From Pseudomonadota bacterium (lineage in GTDB: Bacteria > Pseudomonadota > Gammaproteobacteria > Xanthomonadales > Xanthomonadaceae), in assembly GCA_023386795.1 (NCBI GenBank), contig JAEWJB010000134.1, forward strand, positions 1-33,115: 33,115 nt of DNA, read 5' to 3'. Below the pieces are notes generated by a model. That model ran no database searches. It had not been told where the DNA came from and was given only the letters and a program-made list of their open reading frames with translations. This document shows positions 8,331 to 16,761 of the stretch, piece by piece. Numbering within the stretch: the first letter of the stretch is position 1; each line of letters opens with the position of its first letter. A program made the translations under genes and the position numbers.

Positions 8331-10691
8331 TCACAGCGCGATGTCCTTTCCGGGCAGCAGCTCGGCCAGCTGCGCCTTGAACAGCGCGCGGATACGCGCC
8401 AGTGCCGCCTCGTTCTCCGCCTCGAAACGCAGCACCAGCACCGGGGTGGTATTGGAGGCGCGCAGCAGGCCCCAGCCATCGTTGAAGTCGGCCCGCAGGC
8501 CGTCGATGGTGGCGATGCGCGCGCCTTCGAACGGCGAACCCTCGCCCTGCGCCTGCACCGCGGCCACGAAGCGCGCCACCAGCTCGTGCGGCGAGCCTTC
8601 CACCGGCAGCTTGATCTCCGGCGTGGACACGCTGTCGGGCAGCTCAGCCAGTACCTCCGACGGTGTTTCCTCGCGCTGCGCCAGCACTTCGAGCAGGCGC
8701 GCGGCCGCATACAGGCCGTCGTCGAAGCCGTACCAGCGCTCCTTGAAGAAGAAGTGGCCGCTCATCTCGCCGGCCAGCTCGGCATCGGTCTCGCGCATCT
8801 TCGACTTGATCAGCGAATGCCCGGTCTTCCACATCATCGGGCTGCCGCCATGGCGCAGGACGAAATCCTGCAGCTTTCCGGTGCACTTCACGTCGTAGAT
8901 GATCAGCGCGCCCGGGTTGCGTTGCAGCACGTCGGCGGCGAACAGCATCAGCAGGCGGTCGGGGAACACCACCTTGCCTTCGCGCGTCACCACGCCCAGG
9001 CGGTCGGCATCGCCGTCGAAGGCCAGGCCGATGTCCGCGTCGAATCGCTGCACCATCTGCACCAGGTCCTGCAGGTTCTGCGGTTCGCTCGGGTCGGGGT
9101 GGTGGTTGGGGAAAGTGCCATCCACGTCGCAGTAAAGCGGGATGACTTCCGCGCCGATGGCTTCCAGCAGGCGCGGGGCGATATCGCCGGCCACGCCGTT
9201 GCCGGCATCGGCCACCACCTTGAGCGGCCGGTCCAGCTGCACGTCGTCGGCGATGCGCTGGATATAGTCCTCGCTGACATCCTGCTGGCTGAGCGAACCG
9301 GGCGCGGCGGCGGCGTGCAGGCGGCCTTCATTGATGCGGCGGTACAGGTCGGTGATCGCATCGCCGGCCAGGGTTTCCCCGCCCACCACGATCTTGAAGC
9401 CGTTGTAGTCCGGCGGGTTGTGGCTGCCGGTCACCGCCACGCAGCTGCCGGCGCGCAGGTGGTAGGCGGCGAAGTAGACCACCGGGGTCGGCGCCAGACC
9501 GATGTCGATCACCTGGCAACCGGCGCGACGCAGGCCTTCGATCAGGCCGGCCGACAGCTCCGGGCCGGACAGGCGGCCATCGCGGCCGACCACCACATCG
9601 CGCAGGCCCTGGGCCTGCATCACGCTGCCGATGGCCTGGCCGATCAGCTCGGCCACGCCCGGGTTCAGCTCCTTGCCGACCACGCCCCGAATGTCATAGG
9701 CGCGGAAGATATCCGGCACCACCGTGATACCGGCCGGACGACGCGCGATCGCAGCACCTTCCTCGTCCGCGGGATTGGCAGCCGCCGCCAGCGCGGCGGC
9801 CTCGGCATCGCGGCGCAGGCTCTCGCCCAGCGTCGGCGCGTCGCCCGCAGCATCCTCGGCGGCCGGGCGGCGCGAAGGCAGGCGCACGCGCCCACGCCCT
9901 GCCAGCAGGGCCAGCACCGCCAATCCCACGAGCAGGGCGGACACGATGATGCAGGGGATGGCGCCCAGGCCCAACGGGCCGGCGTCGACTTCCGCCACGG
10001 CAGCAGACAGGCGCATGCCGCCCTCCTTGCCGACCGGGCGCGACATCGCCTCCGCCGTGCCGGCCAGGCCGACATCGCCCTTCTGCACCACGTTGAAGAC
10101 CCCTTGGCGCAGCGCCAGGTAGCCGTTGGCCGGCACGTCCAGCGCATCGAAGGCGCCGGTCAGGCGCAGCAGCGGCAGGCGTACCAGCGTCACCGCCGGT
10201 GCCTCGCCCAGCTGTACGCGCGCGGCCACGCCCAGCCGCGGCTGGCCGTCCTCGCGCACGATGCGGACCTGGGCTTTCTCGTTCTGCAGCGCGGCTTCCA
10301 GCAATGCCAGGCGCGAATAGCCGAACTTGGCGCTGTCCGCGTAGGCCTCGGCCAGGTTGGCTGGCCAGATCTGCACGTCCTCGGCGCCCTTGAAGCGTTC
10401 GCGGATCACGGTGGCCGCCGCCGTGGCGTCGCCCCCCGCCAGTGCGGCCACGACCTGCGGATCCTGCAGCAACTTGTCGTACTGGCTGCCCTGCGCGGCC
10501 AGCGCGCGGGCTACTTCGCCCTGGACGGTGTCGCGGGCGCGCTCCACCGTCGCGACGGCCTGGTCATGGCGCCATTGCGCATACCCGTTCCAACCGAACC
10601 ATGCCGCCAGCAGCAGCGCCAGCAATGCCAGCAACGGCGCGCTCCTGCGCAGGCTGGACACGATCTGCCCGCCTTCGTTCGTCCCGCTCAT
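8331..10691 (-). CDS. algC: Phosphomannomutase/phosphoglucomutase, long membrane-anchored form
   Basis: Alpha-D-phosphohexomutase interconverting hexose 6- and 1-phosphates for GDP-mannose and UDP-glucose (LPS, exopolysaccharide). The catalytic part is about 325-786: VTGSHNP with phosphoserine S423, metal loop DGDADR (559-564), sugar loop GEMSGH (641-646) and phosphate loop RASNTTP (744-750). In front lie a membrane segment (about 17-36), a roughly 205-residue presumably periplasmic domain, a second membrane segment (about 244-265) and an Ala/Asp/Glu/Arg-rich linker. Soluble relatives have about 450-460 residues; long forms are known in pseudomonads and xanthomonads. It follows dut by 15 bp with AGGGGG before the ATG. 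Xanthomonas calls its short enzyme XanA. Confidence 0.92.
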   Translation of the reverse strand: MSGTNEGGQIVSSLRRSAPLLALLALLLAAWFGWNGYAQWRHDQAVATVERARDTVQGEVARALAAQGSQYDKLLQDPQVVAALAGGDATAAATVIRERFKGAEDVQIWPANLAEAYADSAKFGYSRLALLEAALQNEKAQVRIVREDGQPRLGVAARVQLGEAPAVTLVRLPLLRLTGAFDALDVPANGYLALRQGVFNVVQKGDVGLAGTAEAMSRPVGKEGGMRLSAAVAEVDAGPLGLGAIPCIIVSALLVGLAVLALLAGRGRVRLPSRRPAAEDAAGDAPTLGESLRRDAEAAALAAAANPADEEGAAIARRPAGITVVPDIFRAYDIRGVVGKELNPGVAELIGQAIGSVMQAQGLRDVVVGRDGRLSGPELSAGLIEGLRRAGCQVIDIGLAPTPVVYFAAYHLRAGSCVAVTGSHNPPDYNGFKIVVGGETLAGDAITDLYRRINEGRLHAAAAPGSLSQQDVSEDYIQRIADDVQLDRPLKVVADAGNGVAGDIAPRLLEAIGAEVIPLYCDVDGTFPNHHPDPSEPQNLQDLVQMVQRFDADIGLAFDGDADRLGVVTREGKVVFPDRLLMLFAADVLQRNPGALIIYDVKCTGKLQDFVLRHGGSPMMWKTGHSLIKSKMRETDAELAGEMSGHFFFKERWYGFDDGLYAAARLLEVLAQREETPSEVLAELPDSVSTPEIKLPVEGSPHELVARFVAAVQAQGEGSPFEGARIATIDGLRADFNDGWGLLRASNTTPVLVLRFEAENEAALARIRALFKAQLAELLPGKDIAL

Positions 10692-10706
10692 CTCGACAGC
10701 CCCCTG

Positions 10707-11174
10707 TCAGCGCACGCCGGTGTGGCCGAATCCACCCGTACCCCGTGCACTGTCCACGAAAGTATCCACCACCTGCAACGTCGCGCGCACGATCGGCAGC
10801 AGCACCAGCTGCGCGATGCGGTCCCCCGGGGCGATGGTGAACGGCTCCCGGCCCCGGTTCCACACGCTGATCAGCAGCGGCCCCTGGTAGTCGGCGTCGA
10901 TCAACCCCGTCCCGTTGCCGAGCACGATGCCGTGGCGGTGGCCCAGGCCCGAGCGCGGCAGGACGACCGCGCACAGGCCCGGGTCCTCGATGTGGATCGC
11001 GATGCCGCTGGGCAGCAGCACCGCATCGCCCGGCGCCAGGGTCATCGGCGCCTCGATGGCCGCGCGCAGGTCCATGCCGGCGCTGGACGCGGTGGCGTAG
11101 GCCGGCAGCGGCCATTCGTCGCCGAACCGCGGGTCGAGCAGCTTCAGCTGCAGGGTGTGGTCGCTCACGCTCAT
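10707..11174 (-). CDS. dut: dUTP diphosphatase (Dut)
   Basis: Trimeric dUTPase that hydrolyses dUTP to dUMP, keeping uracil out of DNA and feeding dTMP synthesis. The 155 residues hold the five family motifs: SSAGMDLRA, PRSGLG, GNGTGLIDADYQGPL with the catalytic Asp, GDRIAQLVL and the C-terminal RGTGGFGHTG arm. Its ATG overlaps the coaBC stop (ATGA), so the two are translationally coupled. The coaBC-dut-algC order is also seen in Pseudomonas. Confidence 0.97.
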   Translation of the reverse strand: MSVSDHTLQLKLLDPRFGDEWPLPAYATASSAGMDLRAAIEAPMTLAPGDAVLLPSGIAIHIEDPGLCAVVLPRSGLGHRHGIVLGNGTGLIDADYQGPLLISVWNRGREPFTIAPGDRIAQLVLLPIVRATLQVVDTFVDSARGTGGFGHTGVR

Positions 11175-12403
11175 GCGTTCAGTCTCTCCGAAACCAGTTC
11201 GAGCAACCGCTCGGCCAGCTCGGCCTTGCTGCTGCTGGGGAAGCTGCGTTCACCCCCCTGCCAGTAGGCGGTGGCGGCATTGTCGTCGCTCTCGAAGCCG
11301 CCGCCGCTGATACCGACCTGGTTGGCGATGATGAGGTCCAGGCGCTTGGAGGTCAGCTTGCCACGTGCGTATTTCTCCACGTCGTGGGTTTCGGCGGCGA
11401 AGCCCACCACCAGCTTCAGCGCGCCGGTTTGCGCGGCGACCTCGGCGAGGATGTCCGGCGTGCGCACCAGTTCCAGGGTGAGCGTCTCGCCGGTCTTCTT
11501 GATCTTCTGCGGCACCGCGCGGCGCGGGGTGTAATCGGAGACGGCCGCCGCGCCAATGTAGATGTCGGCCGGCATCGCACCGAGCACCGCGTCGCGCATC
11601 TGCGCCGCCGAGCGCACGTCCACGCGCTGCACGCCCGGCGGCGTGGCCAGCTGCACCGGGCCTGCGACCAGTGTCACGTCCGCGCCCTGGCGGGCGGCCG
11701 CGGCGGCGAGGGCGAAGCCCATCTTGCCGCTGCTGCGGTTGCCGACGTAGCGCACCGGGTCCAGGTCCTCATAGGTGGGGCCGGCGCTGATGACCAGGCG
11801 CAGGCCGCGCAGGCGCGCATCGGCCTGGACTGGCGCCGGTGCAGCACCCTCGGCCAATGCGGCGACCAGTTCGTGCGGCTCGACCAGGCGGCCGGGACCG
11901 GATTCGCCCTCGGCCAACGGGCCATCGGCCGGCCCGACCACGCGCACGTCGCGCGCACGCAGGGTGGCGACATTGGCCTGCGTCGCCGGATGCAGCCACA
12001 TGCGGTGGTTCATCGCCGGGGCCACCGTGACCGGCGCGGTGGTCGCCAGGCACAGGGTGGTAACCAGGTCATCGGCCAGGCCGTGCGCCAGACGGGCGAT
12101 CAGGTCGGCGGTGGCCGGCGCCACGACGACGCGGTCGGCCCAGCGGGCCAGCTCGATGTGGCCCATGGCCTGCTCGGCGGCGCTGTCCCACAGCGTGGTG
12201 CGGGTCGGTTGGCCCGACAGGGCCTGGAAGCTGAGCGGCGTGACGAACTGCTGCGCGCCGGCGGTCATCGCGACCTGCACGTCCGCGCCCGCATCGCGCA
12301 GGCGGCGCACCAGCTCCAGCGATTTGTAGGCAGCGATGCCGCCGCCCACGCACAACAGCACACGTTGCCCCTTGAGCGGGCCGGGCTCGGATTTCGCGGT
12401 CAC
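11171..12403 (-). CDS. coaBC: Bifunctional phosphopantothenoylcysteine decarboxylase / phosphopantothenate-cysteine ligase (CoaBC)
   Basis: Two consecutive coenzyme A steps: CoaB couples phosphopantothenate to cysteine with CTP, and CoaC decarboxylates it with FMN. CoaC is the N-terminal half (about 12-190), with the active His in GHIELARWAD (H82) and PAMNHRMW (129-136). CoaB is C-terminal (about 195-405), with SAGPTYEDLDPVRYVGNRSSGKMG and KIKKTGE. The loop that has a reducing Cys in E. coli (ACG context) reads LAEGESGPGR here, with Glu165 in its place. The start is a GTG with AGGA upstream. It heads the coaBC-dut-algC operon, divergent from radC. Confidence 0.96.
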   Translation of the reverse strand: MTAKSEPGPLKGQRVLLCVGGGIAAYKSLELVRRLRDAGADVQVAMTAGAQQFVTPLSFQALSGQPTRTTLWDSAAEQAMGHIELARWADRVVVAPATADLIARLAHGLADDLVTTLCLATTAPVTVAPAMNHRMWLHPATQANVATLRARDVRVVGPADGPLAEGESGPGRLVEPHELVAALAEGAAPAPVQADARLRGLRLVISAGPTYEDLDPVRYVGNRSSGKMGFALAAAAARQGADVTLVAGPVQLATPPGVQRVDVRSAAQMRDAVLGAMPADIYIGAAAVSDYTPRRAVPQKIKKTGETLTLELVRTPDILAEVAAQTGALKLVVGFAAETHDVEKYARGKLTSKRLDLIIANQVGISGGGFESDDNAATAYWQGGERSFPSSSKAELAERLLELVSERLNA

Positions 12404-12499
12404 GTAAGGAAATTCCTACACATACAAGGAGAATTAGATTAACCGAACGTCGTTACGGCTCCGACATCCCGCCCCCAGGGGGCCATGCATCCTAGCCAT

Positions 12500-13174
12500 A
12501 TGCACATAAAGGATTGGCCCGTCACCGAACGCCCGCGCGAGAAGCTGCTCAGCCAAGGGCCGGGCCAGCTCTCCAATGCGGAACTGCTGGCGATCTTCCT
12601 CGGCTCGGGCCTGCGCGGGCAGGATGCCGTCAAGACGTCGCGCAACCTGCTGGCGCAGGCGGGAGAGCTGCGCGGCCTGCTGGACCGGGAGCCCGGCGAC
12701 CTGGTCCGGCTCAACGGCCTGGGGCCGGCGCGCGCCTGCCAGCTGTCCGCGGCCCTGGAACTCAGCCGCCGCCACGTAAAGGCCGAGCTGGAGCGCGGCA
12801 GCGCGCTGGCCAACGCCGAGGCGGCGGGCCGCTATTTCACCGCGCGCCTGCGGCCACGCAAGCAGGAAATCTTCGCGGCGCTGTTCCTGGACACCCGTCA
12901 CCGCGCCCTCGCGTTTGAAGAACTATTCAGCGGCACCATCAACCAGGCCCAGGTCCATCCGCGCGAAGTGCTGCGCCGTGCGCTGGTCCACAACGCCGCC
13001 GCGGTGATCGTGGGCCACAACCATCCCTCTGGCGACCCGGAGCCCTCGGCCGCGGACCGCAGCCTCACCCAGCGGCTGCACCAGGCGCTGGGCCTGGTCG
13101 ACATCCGCCTGCTGGACCACCTCGTGATCGGCGAAGGCGCGCCGGTCTCCTTCGCCGCCCGCGGCTGGGTCTGA
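12500..13174 (+). CDS. radC: RadC family (JAB/MPN) protein
   Basis: RadC/UPF0758 protein of 224 residues; cellular role uncertain despite the historic DNA-repair name. An N-terminal helix-hairpin-helix-like region (about 60-95, LNGLGPARACQL) precedes a JAMM metalloprotease-like domain with E142, HNHPSGDPEPSAAD (H173, H175, D186) intact. I use the ATG at 12500, whose product starts MHIKDWPVTERPREKLL as in relatives. An in-frame ATG at 12485 lies 2 nt after AGGGGG, too close for a normal site; neither start is well supported by spacing. It diverges from coaBC, 96 bp apart. Confidence 0.92.
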   Translation: MHIKDWPVTERPREKLLSQGPGQLSNAELLAIFLGSGLRGQDAVKTSRNLLAQAGELRGLLDREPGDLVRLNGLGPARACQLSAALELSRRHVKAELERGSALANAEAAGRYFTARLRPRKQEIFAALFLDTRHRALAFEELFSGTINQAQVHPREVLRRALVHNAAAVIVGHNHPSGDPEPSAADRSLTQRLHQALGLVDIRLLDHLVIGEGAPVSFAARGWV

Positions 13175-13178
13175 GCCT

Positions 13179-13200
13179 GGCCCGTGCCTCGGCATGGGCC
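13179..13200 (+). terminator. Weak hairpin after radC
   Basis: A GC-rich inverted repeat GGCCCGTGCC / GGCATGGGCC with one G-T pair starts 4 nt after the radC stop. No T-run follows, so it is a doubtful terminator. Confidence 0.3.
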
Positions 13201-13279
13201 CCGCAGCTGAACGGCGTCCGCGTCCGGCCCCGCCCGGTCGGTTAAAATCGCCGCCTTTCTCGCTCCAGCAGAATCCTCC

Positions 13280-14968
13280 GTGAAACCCCAACTCCGCGCC
13301 CTGATTGGTCAAGGCATCGAAGCCTTGCGCGCCAACGGCACCTTGCCCGCCGACACCCTGCCGCCGGATTTCGTGGTCGAGCGACCGAAGACCCGCGAGC
13401 ACGGCGACTTCGCCACCAACGCCGCCATGCTGCTGGCCAAGGCCGCGCGCACCAACCCGCGCGCGCTGGCACAGGCCCTGGTGGAAGCATTGCCCGCCAG
13501 CACCGACGTGGCCCGCGTGGAAATCGCCGGCCCCGGCTTCATCAATTTCCATCTGGCTCCCGCCGCCTACCAGCGCGAAGCCGCCGCCGTGCTCAAGCAG
13601 GGCCACGACTACGGCCGCAACCTCTCCGGTGACGGCCACAACGTGGGCGTGGAGTACGTCTCGGCCAACCCGACCGGCCCGCTCCATGTCGGCCACGGCC
13701 GCGCCGCCGCCATCGGCGACAGCCTGGCGCGCCTGCTCGATGCGAACGGCTGGAACGTCAAGCGCGAGTTCTATTACAACGACGCCGGCGTGCAGATCGA
13801 AAACCTCGCCCGCTCCGTGCAGGCACGTGCGCTGGGCCAGTCGCCGGATGGCGAGGGCTGGCCGGAGGATGGCTACCGCGGCGACTACATCGTGGATGTG
13901 GCCAAGGCCTACCTCGCCGGCGAGACGGTGGACCTGGAAGGCCACCTGGTCACCGGTGCGAAGGATCCGCAGGATTTCGAGGCGATCCGCCGCTTTGCCG
14001 TGGCCTACCTGCGCAACGAGCAGAACCACGACCTGGCCGCGTTTGGCGTCGACTTCGACATCTACTTCCTGGAAAGCTCGCTGTACCGGGACGGCAAGGT
14101 CGAGGAAGCCGTGCAGAAGCTGATCGCCTCCGGGCATACCTACGAGGAAGGCGGCGCACTCTGGCTGAAATCCAGCGACTTCGGTGACGACAAGGACCGC
14201 GTGATGCGCAAGTCCGACGGCACCTACACCTACTTCGTACCGGACGTGGCCTACCACCTCACCAAGTGGCAGCGCGGCTACGAGCGCGCGATCACCGAAC
14301 TGGGCGCCGACCACCACGGCTCGCTGGCGCGCGTGCGCGCCGGCCTGCAGGCGATGGACCTGGGCATCCCCAAGGGCTGGCCGGAATACGTGCTGCACCA
14401 GATGGTGACGGTGATGCGCGGCGGGGAGGAAGTGAAGCTCTCCAAGCGCGCCGGCAGCTACCTGACCCTGCGCGACCTGATCGATGAAGTCGGCCGCGAT
14501 GCCACCCGCTGGTTCCTGATCGCGCGCAAGCCCGATTCGCAGCTGACCTTCGACATTGATCTCGCACGCCAGCAGAGCAATGACAACCCGGTGTTCTACG
14601 TGCAGTATGCCCACGCCCGCGTGTGCAGCCTGCTTCGGCAGGCGCAGGAGAAGGGGCTGGCGCATGATCTCGCCAAGGGCAGCGCCGGTCTCGGCCAGCT
14701 GGCCGACGAGACCTCGCTGTGGCTGATGATCGAGATTTCCCGTTACCCGGAGGTCGTCGAGGCGGCCGGCGAGGCGTTGGAACCGCACCAGATCGCGCAG
14801 TACCTGCGTGAATTGGCGCATGCCTTCCACACGTGGTATCACGGGACGCCGGTGCTGGTGGACGATGCCGCCGAACGCGACGCCAAGCTGGCGTTGGCGC
14901 AGGCCGCGCGCCAGGTGCTGGCCAACGGCCTGGAAATCCTCGGCGTCGGCGCGCCGGAAAAAATGTAA
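13280..14968 (+). CDS. argS: Arginine-tRNA ligase (ArgS)
   Basis: Class I synthetase charging tRNA-Arg, 562 residues. It has an N-terminal additional domain (about 1-110), HVGH (136-139) after SANPTGPL as the HIGH motif, and KLSKRAG as the KMSKS-like loop. The C-terminal DALR anticodon-binding domain (about 440-562) contains NDNPVFYVQYAHAR at its start. The start is a GTG, since no in-frame ATG lies near and the N-terminus fits relatives. A TAAAAT at 13243-13248 could be its -10 element, though no good -35 is seen. The SPOR-protein gene follows after 40 bp. Confidence 0.96.
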   Translation: MKPQLRALIGQGIEALRANGTLPADTLPPDFVVERPKTREHGDFATNAAMLLAKAARTNPRALAQALVEALPASTDVARVEIAGPGFINFHLAPAAYQREAAAVLKQGHDYGRNLSGDGHNVGVEYVSANPTGPLHVGHGRAAAIGDSLARLLDANGWNVKREFYYNDAGVQIENLARSVQARALGQSPDGEGWPEDGYRGDYIVDVAKAYLAGETVDLEGHLVTGAKDPQDFEAIRRFAVAYLRNEQNHDLAAFGVDFDIYFLESSLYRDGKVEEAVQKLIASGHTYEEGGALWLKSSDFGDDKDRVMRKSDGTYTYFVPDVAYHLTKWQRGYERAITELGADHHGSLARVRAGLQAMDLGIPKGWPEYVLHQMVTVMRGGEEVKLSKRAGSYLTLRDLIDEVGRDATRWFLIARKPDSQLTFDIDLARQQSNDNPVFYVQYAHARVCSLLRQAQEKGLAHDLAKGSAGLGQLADETSLWLMIEISRYPEVVEAAGEALEPHQIAQYLRELAHAFHTWYHGTPVLVDDAAERDAKLALAQAARQVLANGLEILGVGAPEKM

Positions 14969-15008
14969 GGAACCGCAAGGTTCAGGCAGTCCAACGGAGA
15001 AGCGGTAG

Positions 15009-15863
15009 ATGGCAGCACGTCGCGGTAAGAGCCAGGCAAAGCGCAACAGCGGCAACGGCACCCCCGGGTGGGTCTGGCTGGTGGCCGGCGCGGCGATCGC
15101 CGCGGTGGTGTTCCTGGCCGCCCCGGGCCTGTTCAAGAAGGACGGCGACGGTTTCCTGCGCGTGGGCCCGCATCCGAACCCGGATGCGCAGCCGGCGCCG
15201 GTCGCCGATGCCGATGTCGACAGCCCGGCCGAGTTGCCCAAGCCGGCGAGCGCCAAGCCCGGCGACAAGGCCGATGCCGCCGCGCAGACGCAGTACGACT
15301 TCTACACCTTGCTGCCGGGCAAGGAAGTGCAGATGTCCGACGCCGAACTCGCCGCCAGCGCGCGCGCGGAGGAAGCGGCGCGGGCGCGCGCCGCGCTGGA
15401 AGGCAAGCCGGTGCCCCCCGCGCCGACGAACGTGGCGACCGCAAACAACCCCGACGCGGCCACGCCGAGCCAGCCGGCACCCATCAGCGAAGCGCCCACG
15501 CCCAAGCCGGTGGCGGAAGCAGCGCCCGCGCGCACGACGCCCGCCGCCGCGGCAACGCCGGCCGCCACCGTCGCCACGACGACCCCGGCGCCGGCCGCAT
15601 CGTCCAATGCCGTGCCGGCCACTGCTGACAACGTGCGCTATATCCTGCAGGCCGGCTCCTTCGGTGCCTCCGGTGACGCCGAGTCGACCAAGGCCAAGCT
15701 GGCCATGCTCGGCCTGGCCGCACGCGTGGAATCGGCGCAGATTGGCGGCAAGACGGTTTACCGCGTGCGCATGGGGCCGTACGGCACCGCCAGCGAACTG
15801 GCCGAGGCCAAGCAGAAGCTCAGCGGCAGCGGCTTGCCCGCGATCGCGATCAAGGCGCAGTAA
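15009..15863 (+). CDS. SPOR-domain membrane protein (FtsN-like)
   Basis: Predicted bitopic inner-membrane protein that binds denuded septal glycan through its SPOR domain. Of 284 residues, 1-20 are basic and cytoplasmic, 21-42 form one membrane segment, about 45-205 are an Ala/Pro/Thr-rich disordered linker, and 208-284 are the SPOR domain (YILQAGSF at its start, VYRVRMGPY later). The layout and place behind argS resemble ftsN neighbourhoods, but the short FtsN essential helix is not recognisable, so I leave it unnamed. GGAGA lies upstream of the ATG. A strong terminator follows. Confidence 0.88.
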   Translation: MAARRGKSQAKRNSGNGTPGWVWLVAGAAIAAVVFLAAPGLFKKDGDGFLRVGPHPNPDAQPAPVADADVDSPAELPKPASAKPGDKADAAAQTQYDFYTLLPGKEVQMSDAELAASARAEEAARARAALEGKPVPPAPTNVATANNPDAATPSQPAPISEAPTPKPVAEAAPARTTPAAAATPAATVATTTPAPAASSNAVPATADNVRYILQAGSFGASGDAESTKAKLAMLGLAARVESAQIGGKTVYRVRMGPYGTASELAEAKQKLSGSGLPAIAIKAQ

Positions 15864-15879
15864 TCGCCACCTTCCCGAA

Positions 15880-15904
15880 AGCCCGGCCCCGCGCCGGGCT
15901 TTTT
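15880..15904 (+). terminator. Intrinsic terminator after argS-SPOR
   Basis: A perfect 8-bp stem AGCCCGGC / GCCGGGCT (15880-15887, 15893-15900) with a 5-nt loop is followed by TTTTCTTT. It ends the argS-SPOR transcript 16 bp after the stop codon. Confidence 0.88.
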
Positions 15905-16002
15905 CTTTGTCCCATCGCCTGCCCGCGCTGTTCCGTGGTCCATGGTGCCCGCGCAGTGGGGACGGATGCGAAAATAGCGTGTCGCTTCCTTTTGGAGTTC
16001 CC

Positions 16003-16755
16003 ATGACCCAGACCGCCCTCATCACCGGCGCCACTTCCGGCTTCGGCCTGGCGGCCGCGCGTCGGTTCCTCGGCGCCGGCTGGCGCGTGATCGTCACCGG
16101 CCGCCGTGCCGAGCGCCTGCAGCCGCTGGTTCAGGAGTACGGCGACGAACGCGTGCACGCCGCCGTATTCGACGTCCGCGACACCCGCGCGATGGATGCC
16201 GCGCTCGCCGCGCTACCGCCTGCCTTCGCCGACATCGACCTGCTGGTGAACAACGCCGGCCTGGCCCAAGGCACCGCGCCGGCGCAGTCGGCCTCGCTGC
16301 AGGATTGGCACACGATGATCGACACCAACGTCACCGCGCTGGTGAATCTCACCCATCGCCTGCTGCCGCGCCTGATCGCGCGCAAGGGCGCGATCATCAA
16401 CATCAGCTCGGTCGCCGCGACCTACCCCTACCCGGGCGGCAACACCTACGGCGGCACCAAGGCGTTCGTCAGCCAGTTCTCGCTGGGGCTGCGTTCGGAC
16501 TTGCACGGCACCGGCGTGCGCGTGACCTCGATCGAACCGGGCATGGCCGAAACCGAATTCACCCTGGTACGCACCCACGGCGACCAGGCCGCTTCGGACA
16601 GGCTGTATACCGGCGCAAACCCGATGACCGCCGAGGATATCGCCGAGTCGATCTTCTACGTCGCCACGCTGCCACCACACTTGAACATCAACCGGCTGGA
16701 AATCATGCCGGTGACGCAGTCGTTTGCCGGCTTCCAGGTGGCGCGCGACGCCTGA
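16003..16755 (+). CDS. SDR family NADP-dependent oxidoreductase (YdfG-like)
   Basis: Short-chain dehydrogenase of 250 residues, closely resembling E. coli YdfG (3-hydroxy acid / L-allo-threonine and malonic semialdehyde dehydrogenase). Cofactor motif TGATSGFG (8-15) and an Arg pair after the second strand (TGRR, 33-35 region) favour NADP. NNAG is at 83-86, and the catalytic set is Ser135/136, Tyr149 and Lys153. The C-terminal NINRLEIMPVTQSFAG is the YdfG signature. TGGAG precedes the ATG. It has its own upstream region after the preceding terminator and ends 6 bp from the convergent acyltransferase gene. Confidence 0.92.
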   Translation: MTQTALITGATSGFGLAAARRFLGAGWRVIVTGRRAERLQPLVQEYGDERVHAAVFDVRDTRAMDAALAALPPAFADIDLLVNNAGLAQGTAPAQSASLQDWHTMIDTNVTALVNLTHRLLPRLIARKGAIINISSVAATYPYPGGNTYGGTKAFVSQFSLGLRSDLHGTGVRVTSIEPGMAETEFTLVRTHGDQAASDRLYTGANPMTAEDIAESIFYVATLPPHLNINRLEIMPVTQSFAGFQVARDA

Positions 16756-16761
16756 TCCCGC

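Noticed and set aside
8586..11267. An 893-codon plus-strand open frame opposite the phosphomannomutase and dut genes
   Set aside because: It is His/Gln/Arg/Ala-rich with no recognisable domain and is antisense to clearly conserved enzymes. Long antisense frames are expected at this GC content.
12923..15268. A 781-codon minus-strand open frame opposite radC and argS
   Set aside because: Same compositional artefact; argS and radC on the other strand carry all family motifs.
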